Assembly (NCBI GenBank): GCA_963666705.2
Contig: CAXXKO010000009.1
Span: 124,001-188,000, forward strand
Length of the DNA: 64,000 nt
Direction of reading: 5' to 3'
Source of the DNA: G963666705 sp963666705
Lineage (GTDB): Bacteria > Pseudomonadota > Alphaproteobacteria > CADEGL01
Shown here one piece after another: positions 20,275-29,115 of this stretch. The position numbers were made by a program, and so were the translations under genes. How positions within the stretch are numbered: position 1 is the stretch's first letter; each line of letters starts with the position of its first letter. The notes beneath the pieces were generated by a model that was given only the letters and a program-made list of their open reading frames with translations, had not been told where the DNA came from and ran no database searches.

Positions 20275-21063
20275 ATGAGCGCTGAACCGAACGGCAAGGA
20301 CCTTACGGTCGACCTCGCGGGGCATGTGGCGACGGTGGAAATCCATCGGCCGCCCAACAATTTCTTCGACACGGAGCTGATCCGCAAAATCGCCGATACC
20401 TATGAAAGGCTCGACGAGGACCCCGAATGCCGGGTCACCCTGCTTTGCTCCGAGGGCAAGCATTTTTGCGCCGGAGCCAATTTCCAAGCCCGCGAATCCT
20501 GGGGTGATGAGCGCATCGACGCCCAGGCCGGCGACCTCTATGTCGAGGCGGTGCGCGTGTTCCGGACGAAGAAGCCGGTGGTGGCCGCCGTGCAGGGCGC
20601 CGCGGTGGGTGGCGGCCTCGGGTTGGCGCTGTCGGCGGATTTCCGCGTGACTTGCGAGGAGGCGCGCTTTTCCGCCAACTTCGCGCGCCTCGCCTTCCAC
20701 CAGGGCTTCGGCCTCAGCGCCACCCTGCCGCGCGTCGTCGGCCCGACCAGGGCCGCGCTCCTCCTCTATACCGGGCGCCGCGTCAAGGGCGCGGAGGCGC
20801 TGGCCATGGGCCTCGCGGACGAGCTCGTGCCGCTCGCGCAAGTCCGGGACCGGGCGCGGGCGCTGGCGGAGGAGATCGCGCTCTCGGGCCCGCTCGCAGT
20901 CCAATCGATCCGCGCCACCCTGCGGGCCGGCCTCGCCGAAGAGGTCGCGGCGGCCACGGATCACGAGCTCTCGGAGCAGAGCCGGCTGCGCCTGACCCAG
21001 GATTTCCGCGAAGGCATCAACGCCATGGCGGAGCGACGGCCGCCCAACTTCAAGGGCGTTTAG
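20275..21063 (+). CDS. Enoyl-CoA hydratase/isomerase family protein
   Basis: A 262-residue crotonase. The start is 3 bp after the ligase stop, with GGGGGAGAG upstream inside the ligase end. Oxyanion-hole segments CSEGKHFCAGANF and AVQGAAVGGGLGLALSADFRV are present, and the ending is ERRPPNFKG. It is expected to hydrate the enoyl-CoA made by the operon's dehydrogenases. It is unlike the crotonase at 9474-10262 in detail, so not a recent duplicate. Confidence 0.87.
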   Translation: MSAEPNGKDLTVDLAGHVATVEIHRPPNNFFDTELIRKIADTYERLDEDPECRVTLLCSEGKHFCAGANFQARESWGDERIDAQAGDLYVEAVRVFRTKKPVVAAVQGAAVGGGLGLALSADFRVTCEEARFSANFARLAFHQGFGLSATLPRVVGPTRAALLLYTGRRVKGAEALAMGLADELVPLAQVRDRARALAEEIALSGPLAVQSIRATLRAGLAEEVAAATDHELSEQSRLRLTQDFREGINAMAERRPPNFKGV

Positions 21064-21074
21064 GAGCGGGAGTC

Positions 21075-22139
21075 ATGGGTTTGCCGGACGAGATGATCGT
21101 CGAGACCACATCACGCATGCTGGCCGAGTTGTGCGGCCAGGCGGTGGTGGAAGCCGGCGAGGCGGGAACATGGCCGGCGGATCTTTGGCAAGCGCTCGAA
21201 GAGTCGGGCCTCACCCTCGCCTGGGTGCCTGAGGCGCGGGGCGGCCCCGGCGCCAGCCTGGCCGACGGCTTCGCCGTGGCGCGGCTCGCGGCGGGGGCGG
21301 CGGCACCCGTGCCGGTGGCCGAGACTCTGCTGGCCGGGTGGCTGCTCGCGGAAGCCGGCATCGCATCCCCCGCCGGCCCCATGACCGTCGCACCCGTCGA
21401 GGGCGGGGAGGCCATCGGCATGGCGGCGGACGGCACCTTGCGCGGCGTGGCCGAGGGCGTGCCGTTCGCCGCGCGGTGCCGGCACATGGCCGTGGTGGCC
21501 GCGGGTGCGGGCGGGCCGGTGGTGGCCCTCGTCGATGCCGGGGCCTGCGGCATCACGCCCGGCGCCGGCACGACCGGCGACCCCCGGGACCGCGTCTCCT
21601 TCGATGCCGTCACGCCCCGGGCGCTGGCGACGAACGTGCCGGCCGGGATCGGCGAATGGCTGCGGCGCATGGGGGCGGCGATGCGCGCCCATCAGATCGC
21701 GGGCGCGCTCGACCGCGCCCTCGAGCAATCGCTCCAATACGCCCAGGACAGGGTTCAGTTCGGCCGCCCGATCGCCAACTTCCAAGCCGTTCAGCACAAC
21801 CTCGCGGTGCTCGCGGGCGAAGCGGCGGCGGCGGCCGCGGCGGCGGACGCCGCAACGGGCGCGATCGAGCGCCACGGCATCGACGACGACCGCGCGCTGA
21901 TTGCCGTGGCTTCGGCGAAAATCCGCGCGGGTGAGGCCGCCGGTGCCGGCGCCGCCCTCGCCCACCAAGTCCACGGCGCCATCGGCTTTACGCGCGAATA
22001 CAGCCTGCAGCAGCGCACCCGCCGCCTCTGGGCCTGGCGTGACGAGTTCGGCCCCGAGACAGTCTGGGCCCTGGAGCTCGGCCGCTTCGTTGCCGCCGAA
22101 GGCGCCGACGCCCTCTGGCCCCGCCTCACGTCGATCTGA
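21075..22139 (+). CDS. Acyl-CoA dehydrogenase, short (beta-type) subunit-like
   Basis: A 354-residue acyl-CoA dehydrogenase homologue starting 11 bp after the hydratase, with GGAG in the gap. The N-terminal domain (ALEESGLTLAWVPEARGG) and the C-terminal FAD domain (QYAQDRVQFGRPIANFQAVQ; HQVHGAIGFTREY) are present. The middle beta-domain is shortened and glycine/alanine-rich. Such short homologues often form heteromers with a full-length partner, here probably the product of 16925-18079. Its TGA stop is inside the CTGAG repeat flanking an IS1182-type element. Confidence 0.8.
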   Translation: MGLPDEMIVETTSRMLAELCGQAVVEAGEAGTWPADLWQALEESGLTLAWVPEARGGPGASLADGFAVARLAAGAAAPVPVAETLLAGWLLAEAGIASPAGPMTVAPVEGGEAIGMAADGTLRGVAEGVPFAARCRHMAVVAAGAGGPVVALVDAGACGITPGAGTTGDPRDRVSFDAVTPRALATNVPAGIGEWLRRMGAAMRAHQIAGALDRALEQSLQYAQDRVQFGRPIANFQAVQHNLAVLAGEAAAAAAAADAATGAIERHGIDDDRALIAVASAKIRAGEAAGAGAALAHQVHGAIGFTREYSLQQRTRRLWAWRDEFGPETVWALELGRFVAAEGADALWPRLTSI

Positions 22140-22140
22140 G

Positions 22141-23820
22141 AGCCTGGCAATGAATTGGCTTGCGGCTGACGACGGGGGATGTGGCGGCGCGGGAAGCGGC
22201 TTTGGCTGGTTGGCGGATGATGTCGGCGGGGCTTGGGTTATGAGGGTGCGGCGCGGCGGATTGGTGTTCGGTGGGGGGAACGGGGTTTCGATCTCTGGCC
22301 GGTGCCGGCCGTGCCGGGGGCTCGGGCGGTGCCGGATCAGGCGGATGCCAGACGCCAAGTGCAGGCCATGTTGTGGGCCAGGGCATGCCAGGCGGCCACC
22401 GCTTCGACCCGGTCGATGCCGCGCACGATGAACTTGGTGAGGCCGCGGTTGCGGGCCTGGGCGTTGACCCATTCCGCCGTCGCCGCTCGCTCCTTGTAGA
22501 TGGCCTTGGCCGCCGCGGTCGCCATGCGTCGTCGCCACCCCGCCACTTCCGGCGGGTCGTCCGGGCGGGGCGCGTGGCGGTCGCGGCTTTCGTCGCGGGG
22601 CGCCGGCACCGGCACGTAAGTCACCCCCCCGGCCCAGGTCAGGGCCTCGATGTCCTTCAGCTTGGCGAAGCCGCCGTCGGCCAGATGCTGGGGCGGCCGC
22701 GTGCCATACGCAGTGGCCAGGGCGTCGCTCATCGGCGCCATCTTGCCCATGTCCGAGCCGAGGTTGTCCACCGACAGACCGGCCACCGCCCCGCTCTTGG
22801 TGTCGGCGGCGAACTGGACATTGTAGGCCGGCCGGAAGCCGCCGTCGGCCATCTTCATCACCCGGGCCTCGGCATCGGTGGTCGAAACCCGCGGCTCTTT
22901 CTCCGGCTCGGGCGCCTTGGCGGAGGTCTCGCCGCCGTCCGCCGCGCCCTTCTTGGCGGCGCGCTCGGCCCGCTTGCGTGCCCGTTCCTGTTGCTCCGCG
23001 TGCAATGCTTGGGCGATCGCCAGGGCGTCCGCGACCCGGCGCTCGCGGTCCTCGGCCGCCCGCTTGCGCGCCGCCGCCCGTCGCCGGCCGCCTGCTCCGG
23101 GATCGGCGTCGAGCTCGCGGCGCAGCCGCTCGACATCCGCCTTGGCCCGCCGATGGCACGCCTGCAAGCTTGAGTGTCGGCGGAACGACGCCGCGCCGGC
23201 CGAGGCCCGCACCCGCATGCCGTCCTGGGCCACGCGATCCAGGCTCGCCACCCCGGTCTTCAACAGCGCGGCAAAGCTGTCGACCAGCAGACCCTCGAGC
23301 ACCGGCCCGTGGCCGACGCGGAAATCGGCCAGCGTCTTGTGGTTCATGCCGACCCCGCCGCACAGCCACTGGAAGGCAAGATGCTCCACGCACAGACGGG
23401 CCAGCGCGCGGGCGCTGCCGATTCCCGCCACCGTCGCGTACAGCCACAGCGCCACCAGAATGCGCGGGTCGGCCGGCGGATGCCCGGGTCGGCCTTCGAC
23501 CGCCTTGATGCCCGCGTAGAGCGGCGAAAGGTCCAGCCCCTCCACGAAGCGCCACACCAGACGCACCCGGTGATCGGCCGCAACCAACGCCTCCAGGCTC
23601 ACCGCCCGCAACTCGACCTGGCGGCGTTCCGCCGTGCGCAGCCGGGGCAGAGCGCCGCCCAACCGATCGGGCGCAGCCTGATCGGGAAGCTCCGCGAACA
23701 ATGCTGGATCCATGGTGCTCACCATATCTGGAGACAAACCGCCATGAAACTACCACATCTCGTCACAACCCGCCGATACTTTCCAACATCGCAAACAGCG
23801 CCGGGAAAGATTCACAGGCT
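22141..23820 (-). mobile_element. IS1182-family insertion sequence (copy b)
   Basis: An element of about 1.68 kb. The left end begins AGCCTGGCAATGAATTGG and the reverse complement of the right end begins AGCCTGTGAATCTTTCC, so the inverted repeats are short and imperfect. CTGAG occurs at both junctions (22136-22140 and 23821-23825) and is the probable target duplication; the exact boundary is ambiguous by one or two bases. The TGA stop of the upstream acyl-CoA dehydrogenase lies in the left CTGAG, so that gene is intact. It differs in sequence from copy a. Confidence 0.75.
22337..23737 (-). CDS. IS1182-family DDE transposase
   Basis: A 466-residue transposase. The N-terminal region LEALVAADHRVRLVWRFVEGLDL, then GHPPADPRILVALWLYATVAGIGSARAL, is the DUF772-type fold of IS1182 transposases. 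A long Arg/Ala/Glu-rich coiled insertion (about 200-270) precedes the PAYNVQFAADTKSGAVAGLSVDN catalytic strand. The C-terminal stretch YKERAATAEWVNAQARNRGLTKFIVRG carries the conserved Glu. The frame is complete. About 195 bp of non-coding DNA lies between its stop and the left IS end. Confidence 0.9.
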   Translation of the reverse strand: MSPDMVSTMDPALFAELPDQAAPDRLGGALPRLRTAERRQVELRAVSLEALVAADHRVRLVWRFVEGLDLSPLYAGIKAVEGRPGHPPADPRILVALWLYATVAGIGSARALARLCVEHLAFQWLCGGVGMNHKTLADFRVGHGPVLEGLLVDSFAALLKTGVASLDRVAQDGMRVRASAGAASFRRHSSLQACHRRAKADVERLRRELDADPGAGGRRRAAARKRAAEDRERRVADALAIAQALHAEQQERARKRAERAAKKGAADGGETSAKAPEPEKEPRVSTTDAEARVMKMADGGFRPAYNVQFAADTKSGAVAGLSVDNLGSDMGKMAPMSDALATAYGTRPPQHLADGGFAKLKDIEALTWAGGVTYVPVPAPRDESRDRHAPRPDDPPEVAGWRRRMATAAAKAIYKERAATAEWVNAQARNRGLTKFIVRGIDRVEAVAAWHALAHNMACTWRLASA

Positions 23821-23889
23821 CTGAGCCGAGGGGCGACGAATCAATCGAGCCTCCGCAAGTCGAAACTTTCAGCGGACAAGGGCGGCACG

Positions 23890-23895
23890 TATAAT
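23890..23895 (+). promoter_or_regulatory. Possible sigma-70 -10 box for the CFA-type methyltransferase
   Basis: A perfect TATAAT stands 75 bp upstream of the ATG at 23970 in the gap after the IS1182 element. No convincing -35 lies 16-18 bp upstream, so this is a weak call. Confidence 0.3.
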
Positions 23896-23969
23896 AGGGC
23901 CTCAGAACCAAACCGTAACGTGGATGGCCGGCAACCCGTGCGGCCACCGCCGCCGTGTCGGAGGAGTAT

Positions 23970-25115
23970 ATGAGCGCTATGGGGGCCACGAGCAAAGTCG
24001 ACCGGTTCGTTGACCGGATGGGATCGATCGAGACGCCGTTCAGCTTCGAGCTTCCAGACGGCTCGTCTCGCAACGTCGGGCAAGGTGAGTCCAGGTTCAA
24101 TGTGGCCCTTCGCAACGATCGCGCGGTCAAGGCCCTGGGCAGCCTCGATGAGGGTAATATCGGCGAGGCGTTCCTGAGGGGCGATATCGATATGGATGGC
24201 GACATGATCGCGCCGTTCGCCTTGCGCGCCTCGCTCGACGACCGGCACCCGATCGTCGCCATATGGCGCTTCCTTCAGCCGCTCCTGTTCGGCCAAGTCT
24301 ATACCAACAAGTCGGCCATATCCTCCCACTACGACGTCGACCCCGCCCTGTTCCTCAGCTTCCTCGATCCGGTCCATCCGGCCTATAGCCAGGGCATCTA
24401 TGAGAGCGACGACGAATCCCTGTCCGCGGCGCTCGGCCGGAAGTTCGACTACTGCTTGGAGAGGTGCGAGCTTTCAGGGCCCAAGCGGGTGCTGGAAATC
24501 GGGCCCGGATGGGGCGCCTTCGCGAATCACGCGCTGGCCGCGGGCGTGAATTTCACCGGCGTCACGAACTCGAGCTATTCCAAGGCCTATCTGGATGAGA
24601 AGCTCGCGAACCATCCCGAGAGGTTCCAGATCCTGCTGACCGACTTCCTCGACTACGAGCCCGCGGAGAAGTTCGATTCCATCGTCATCATGGGCGTGAT
24701 CGAGCACCTGCCCAACTACGAACGGGTGGTCAAGAAGTTCGCCCGCCTGCTCAGGCCCGGTGGGCACGTGTTCCTCGACGGCAGCGCCGCCCGGAAGAAA
24801 TACGAGCTCTCCTCGTTCATGGTGCGGCACATCTATGCCGGCAACCACTCGTTCCTCGTCCTCCACGATTTCATGGACAAGCTCGCGACCACCCCATTCG
24901 AGCTCATCGAGGTTTTCAACGACAGGCACAGCTATTACCTGACGTTCCGCCAGTGGGCGATAAACCTGGAGAACAGCAAGGACACCATCATCAAGAATTT
25001 CGGTGAGTTCGAGTACCGGAAGTTCCGCCTCTACCTATGGGGCGCGGCGTACGAATTCTTGGCCAACAACCTCGAATGCTACCGCATGGTGCTCTACCTG
25101 CCGAAATCGAGCTAG
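23970..25115 (+). CDS. Cyclopropane-fatty-acyl-phospholipid synthase family methyltransferase
   Basis: A 381-residue SAM-dependent enzyme, the same length as typical Cfa, which adds a methylene bridge to unsaturated lipid acyl chains. The start ATG 23970 has GGAGGAG at 23960-23966; the in-frame GTG at 23955 lies before that site. The N-terminal Cfa domain is seen (NVGQGESRFNVALRNDRAVK). The SAM-binding motif is VLEIGPGWGAFANHALAAG (about 176-194), preceded by SSHYDVDPALFLSFLDP. HLPNYERVV and LRPGGHVFLDG follow. Methyltransferases of this fold can have other lipid substrates. Confidence 0.82.
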   Translation: MSAMGATSKVDRFVDRMGSIETPFSFELPDGSSRNVGQGESRFNVALRNDRAVKALGSLDEGNIGEAFLRGDIDMDGDMIAPFALRASLDDRHPIVAIWRFLQPLLFGQVYTNKSAISSHYDVDPALFLSFLDPVHPAYSQGIYESDDESLSAALGRKFDYCLERCELSGPKRVLEIGPGWGAFANHALAAGVNFTGVTNSSYSKAYLDEKLANHPERFQILLTDFLDYEPAEKFDSIVIMGVIEHLPNYERVVKKFARLLRPGGHVFLDGSAARKKYELSSFMVRHIYAGNHSFLVLHDFMDKLATTPFELIEVFNDRHSYYLTFRQWAINLENSKDTIIKNFGEFEYRKFRLYLWGAAYEFLANNLECYRMVLYLPKSS

Positions 25116-25134
25116 AGGGCAAGGACACCGCCGC

Positions 25135-25713
25135 GTGAGCGATCGGCCCTGCTGGATTGCCACCGTGCCGGAGCGCGTGGCCGAGGGCCGGCTCAGGGAT
25201 GCTTATACCCGGGTCGGCCGGCCCGACGGGTCGGTCCACAACCTCTACAAGGCCTATGCCTCGCGCTCCGCGGTCATGGCTCAGGCCGACGGCCTCTACC
25301 GGGCCATCATGCACGGAGACGAGAACAGCCTGCCGCCATGGCTGCTCGAGCTCGTGTCCTGCCAGGTGGCGATCCTGGCCGGATGCGACTATGCGTTGGC
25401 GCACCACGGCGCCAACTTGAAAGCCCTGCTCGGCGATGCGGCGAGGGGGGAGGAGATGCTGGTCGCCTTGCGGGAGGAAGCGTTCGGTCGAGTCTTCGAC
25501 GTGCGCGAGGCGGCCATCCTCCGCTACAGCGCCAAGCTCACCCACGCCCCGCAAGACATGGTCGAATCCGACATCGAGGCATTGCGGACGGTCGGGCTCG
25601 ACGACGGCGAAATCCTGGAGGTCAACCAGGTCAGCGCCAGCTTCAACTACTGGGTCCGCACCATCAACGGCCTCGGCATCCGGATTGGCACCGAGAAGGT
25701 GGGGCTGTTCTGA
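25135..25713 (+). CDS. Carboxymuconolactone decarboxylase/AhpD-like family protein
   Basis: A 192-residue all-helical protein with a GTG start 19 bp after the methyltransferase stop. The family core is LVSCQVAILAGCDYALAHHGANLKALL: a Cys and the His of the usual CxxCxxxH site are kept, but the second Cys of the pair is Ala (CDYA). It resembles uncharacterised peroxidase-related proteins of the CMD family. Loss of one thiol argues against a normal AhpD-like alkylhydroperoxidase cycle. Function unknown. Confidence 0.65.
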   Translation: MSDRPCWIATVPERVAEGRLRDAYTRVGRPDGSVHNLYKAYASRSAVMAQADGLYRAIMHGDENSLPPWLLELVSCQVAILAGCDYALAHHGANLKALLGDAARGEEMLVALREEAFGRVFDVREAAILRYSAKLTHAPQDMVESDIEALRTVGLDDGEILEVNQVSASFNYWVRTINGLGIRIGTEKVGLF

Positions 25714-25723
25714 CCGGCTGATA

Positions 25724-25758
25724 CCAGATGGCGATGAGCTTGACTCATCGCCGTCTGG
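25724..25758. terminator. Hairpin between convergent genes
   Basis: CCAGATGGCGATGAG and CTCATCGCCGTCTGG form a 15-bp stem with one mismatch around a 5-base loop. It starts 10 bp after the CMD-family gene stop, in the gap before a convergent gene. No T run follows on the plus strand. A bidirectional terminator is likely. Confidence 0.6.
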
Positions 25759-25939
25759 CAAGCGCGACCGCGCGCCCGAGCTTATGCGAGGCCAGCCTTA
25801 GCGGCGCTTGAGCGAAATGAGAAGCCAAGGCCGCGGACGCGGCCGCCCGGCGCTTGAGGGATCATACGATCGGTCACCCTTAAGGCCGGTCGGTATGAGG
25901 CGGCATTCGCTCTCGCACCCGCTCGGGGGAGAGCTGCCG

Positions 25940-28027
25940 CTACGCCACCATGGAGATCAAGGCGTCGACGGCGATGGCGCCTTCGCCCTCGGGCAGGACC
26001 AGAAGCGGGTTCACGTCGAGCTCGTGGAGCCGGTCGCGATGGGCGGTGGCAAAGGCGGCGACCGCGAGGATGGCGTCGATGGCGGCGGCGCGGTCGCCGC
26101 GCGGCCGGCCGCGGTAGCCGTCGAGCAGCTTTGCCACCTTGAGCGATCCGAGCGCTTCCTCCACCTCCGCCCGGGTGGTGGGCAGGAGGATGGTGCGGCT
26201 ATCCTCTATCAGCTCGACGAGGATGCCGCCCGCCCCGATCACGAGGGCGGGGCCGAACAGCGGATCGCGCGTGACCCCGACGATGAGCTCGGCCACCGGC
26301 TCCGGCGCCATGCGCTCGACCAGCATCAGCCCGGCCGCTTCCGGCACCGCCGCCGCGATGCGCTGGACGGCCGTAGCCACCGCGTCGCGGTCGGCGAGGC
26401 CGAGGGCGACGGCGCCCACCTCCGTCTTGTGGGCAAGCGCCGCCCCACCTGCCTTGAGGGCGACGGGGAAGCCGATCTCGGCCGCCGCGGCGGGCGCGTC
26501 CGCCGCCGTCACGAGCCGGCCCTCGGGCACCCGGAGCCCCGTCGCGGCGAGGCGCCGCTTGGCCTCCCACTCGGTCAAGAGGCGGGGCGCGCCGGGGACG
26601 GTGGCGGTGGCGGGCAGGGACGGATCGGCGCCTGCCCGGCCCGCGCGCCAGGCCCGCCGGCGCTCGCCATACCAGGCGGCCCCGGCGAGCGCCCGCATGG
26701 CGTCGGGGAACCCCTGCAGAGGCGCGATGCCGCCCGCGATCATGCGCTCGCGCGCGCTTTCGGGCAGGTCCTCGGGCATGTGGCTGGTGACGAAGACGGG
26801 CTTGCCGGTGGCCTCGTGCGCCGCGATCATGCCGTCGACGGCGCCGTGGCAGGCCTCGTCGTGGCCCCGGCCCACGGGGGCGTATTCCATGACCATGATC
26901 GCGGTATCGACATCGCCCGAGGCCATGGTGGTGAAGACCCGGCGCTGCACCTCGGGCTTGCCCCAGCCGCCGATGGTATAGTCGAGCGGGTTGGCCACGT
27001 TGACGTAGGGCGGCAGCTCGGCCTTGATCGCCGCCACCTGCGCCTGGGAGAGGGGCGGGAGCTCGAGACCCAGCCGGTCGGCATGGTCGGCCGTCATGGC
27101 CATATCCCCGCCCGAGGCGGCGACGGCGGAGAAGCGCCGGCCCTCCGGGATGCCGGCGAAGGTGACGAGCTTCGCCAGCTCGACGAGCTCGGTCACCGAA
27201 TCGACGCGGATGATGCCCAAGCGGTGGAAGAGGGCGTCGTAGAGCGCGTCCGAGCCGGTCAGGGAGCTGGTATGGCCGAGGGCGACGCGCCCCGCCGCCG
27301 CGGAACGGCCCGTCTTGATGGCGATGATCGGTATACCGCGTTCGAGCGCGCGCACGGCAGCGCGGCTGAAGGCGGCAACGTCGCGCAGCCCCTCGACATA
27401 GATGCCAATGGCGGTAATCTCGGGCAGCTCGACATAGACGGCGAGCACCTCCTCGATACCGATCATGGCCTGGTTGCCGACACTGACCAGATAAGCGAAA
27501 GGGGCGGAGCGCTCGCCGAAGGTCATGGTCTCGCTCAGCGCGCCGCTCTGGGAGACGAGCGCCACCCCGCGCTCGGCCCGGCCGATGGTGAGCGGCCCGG
27601 CCCACATGCCCACACCGTCCACGAGGTTGAGGACGCCGTAGCAGTTGGGGCCGATCACGGCCATCGAATCCCCCGCCGCCTCGACGAGGCGGGCCTGGCG
27701 CTCGGCCCCTTCGCCACCCATCTCGGCGAAGCCGGCGGCGTAGCAGATGGCCCCGCCGGCGCCGCGCCCGGCGAGGGCGCGCACCACCTCGATCGTGAGG
27801 TCGCCGCGCACCGCCACGTAGGCCGCATCGGGGGCCGCGGGCAGGGCATCGACCGAGGGGTAGCACACCACACCCTCGACCTCGTCGTGCTTGGGGTTGA
27901 CGCACCAGACCTCGCCCGCGTAGCCGAGCGCTTGGCAGGTGCGCAACGCATAGGCCGCGTCGGCACCGCCGATGAAGGCGATGTGGCGGGGATTGATGAG
28001 CCGCGCGAGGTTCTCTTGCCGGCTCAT
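25940..28027 (-). CDS. ADP-forming acyl-CoA synthetase (acetate--CoA ligase type, fused subunits)
   Basis: A 695-residue paralogue of the ligase at 18091-20271. The start at 28027 (MSRQENLARLINPRHIAFIG) is chosen by homology; the upstream extension is Arg/Pro-rich shadow. The CoA-binding domain, IGPNCYGVLN (Cys kept here), the phospho-His motif LGHTSSLTGS (about 260) and the C-terminal ATP-grasp domain (PVALKAGGAALAHKTEVGAV; LDVNPLLVL) are in order. It probably activates a small carboxylic acid with ATP, releasing ADP and Pi. It is transcribed divergently from the thioesterase gene. Confidence 0.85.
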   Translation of the reverse strand: MSRQENLARLINPRHIAFIGGADAAYALRTCQALGYAGEVWCVNPKHDEVEGVVCYPSVDALPAAPDAAYVAVRGDLTIEVVRALAGRGAGGAICYAAGFAEMGGEGAERQARLVEAAGDSMAVIGPNCYGVLNLVDGVGMWAGPLTIGRAERGVALVSQSGALSETMTFGERSAPFAYLVSVGNQAMIGIEEVLAVYVELPEITAIGIYVEGLRDVAAFSRAAVRALERGIPIIAIKTGRSAAAGRVALGHTSSLTGSDALYDALFHRLGIIRVDSVTELVELAKLVTFAGIPEGRRFSAVAASGGDMAMTADHADRLGLELPPLSQAQVAAIKAELPPYVNVANPLDYTIGGWGKPEVQRRVFTTMASGDVDTAIMVMEYAPVGRGHDEACHGAVDGMIAAHEATGKPVFVTSHMPEDLPESARERMIAGGIAPLQGFPDAMRALAGAAWYGERRRAWRAGRAGADPSLPATATVPGAPRLLTEWEAKRRLAATGLRVPEGRLVTAADAPAAAAEIGFPVALKAGGAALAHKTEVGAVALGLADRDAVATAVQRIAAAVPEAAGLMLVERMAPEPVAELIVGVTRDPLFGPALVIGAGGILVELIEDSRTILLPTTRAEVEEALGSLKVAKLLDGYRGRPRGDRAAAIDAILAVAAFATAHRDRLHELDVNPLLVLPEGEGAIAVDALISMVA

Positions 28028-28306
28028 GCCTTGGCCAACCCCGCGCCGCGCCGGCCCCGGCGCCCAGGCCAGGCTGCAATCGATCTCACGAGGCCCAAGG
28101 CTCCCCTCCCCTGAACGGCCCGCGCCGGGCGCGCGCGGCGATGGTAGTAACTCGGCGTTCCGGTGTCGATGGCGGCGGCCGGCGATTCCCACAGCCGGGG
28201 CTTGACCGGCGCATGGTTTTCGCCCGATTTATGGCTCTCGCCCGCCGGCGGCCCCATCGATCGCCTGGCGCCGGTGAAGATCAACAGAGATGGAGGAGAG
28301 AAGCAC

Positions 28307-28762
28307 ATGGCGGCGGAGTGGATGGAAACCCAGCGCGGTATCGTCACCGAGGACGACATCGACTTCAACCGGCACATGTCGGTCAAATCCTATTTCCCGA
28401 AGTTCGACGATGCGGCCTTCTTCCTCATTCGCAACTCGGGCCTGTTCTACGGCGACCTGCAGCCGCGGAACATCGGCCTCGCCACGGTGCTCCACAAGAT
28501 CCGGTACCTGGCCGAGCTGAGCGAGGGCGACCCCTACAACATCGAGAGCGCCTTCGTCTCCATCGGCAGGCGCAGCCTGCGCTACGTCCAAAAGATGAAC
28601 AACCTGCGGACGGGCCACCTCGCCGCCTCGTTCGATACCATCGAGGCCCTGTTCGATTTCACCGAGCGCAAGTCCATCCCCTGGCCCGACGACCTGCGGG
28701 CGGAGGTCGAGAGCCGCATCGTCGCGCTGTCGGAAGCTGACAAGGCGCATTTTGACGGCTGA
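28307..28762 (+). CDS. Hotdog-fold acyl-CoA thioesterase family protein
   Basis: A 151-residue protein. The start ATG 28307 has GGAGGAGAG (28292-28299) upstream. The region ITEDDIDFNRHMSVKSYF matches the 4-hydroxybenzoyl-CoA thioesterase-type active-site loop (D..FNRHM..), here VTEDDIDFNRHM. It probably hydrolyses an acyl-CoA; the substrate is unknown. It is divergent from the ADP-forming ligase, so activation and release of the same acyl group is a plausible pairing. Confidence 0.75.
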   Translation: MAAEWMETQRGIVTEDDIDFNRHMSVKSYFPKFDDAAFFLIRNSGLFYGDLQPRNIGLATVLHKIRYLAELSEGDPYNIESAFVSIGRRSLRYVQKMNNLRTGHLAASFDTIEALFDFTERKSIPWPDDLRAEVESRIVALSEADKAHFDG

Positions 28763-28871
28763 GCCGGCATGGTTCTTGCTCCCCCAATTATGTGACCCCG
28801 GTCACTTCCGGTTAGGCCTCTCGGGGCTAGTGTCCTTTCAAGACGCTGTCGCGAAGAAGGGCGTGAATGAC

Positions 28872-29051
28872 ATGTTTCGGATGCATTGCGCGAATTGCGG
28901 TGCGGCAACACGGGACAACGTGATGCCAGAGCGTTGCGCCTCCTGCGGCGCGCCCCTGCCCCCCGCGATGATGACGGTGGCGCGGCGGAACTGGCCGAGA
29001 CTGATTATGTTCGGCAGCCTCGCCCTGATAACCGCCGCGGTTCTCCTCTAG
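28872..29051 (+). CDS. Small zinc-ribbon membrane protein (paralogue 1)
   Basis: A 59-residue protein with two CxxC knuckles (Cys6/9 and Cys22/25, spacing C-x2-C-x12-C-x2-C) followed by a C-terminal hydrophobic helix (about 43-59). This is a zinc ribbon tethered to the membrane. An upstream in-frame start exists, but ATG 28872 begins right at the ribbon. The same architecture and spacing recur at 30136-30321, on the other side of the haloalkane dehalogenase. Function unknown. Confidence 0.6.
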   Translation: MFRMHCANCGAATRDNVMPERCASCGAPLPPAMMTVARRNWPRLIMFGSLALITAAVLL

Positions 29052-29115
29052 AGAGGCATCCCCTATGCTGATGCCGTCGGCGGTCTGATTCCTGGCTCGC
29101 CGCGGAGGGGAGCTC

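Noticed and set aside
18898..20964. A 688-codon minus-strand ORF opposite the ADP-forming ligase
   Set aside because: GC-rich shadow frame; the plus-strand gene has clear domain motifs throughout, while this one is Arg/Gly/Asp-rich without any family signal. Similar long shadows at 521-2179, 6477-7868, 25808-28114, 33600-35267, 45629-47692 and 55236-57245 were dropped for the same reason.
28792..28805. GTGACCCCGGTCAC palindrome before the first zinc-ribbon gene as an operator
   Set aside because: Too short and isolated to assign to a regulator; no second copy in the window.
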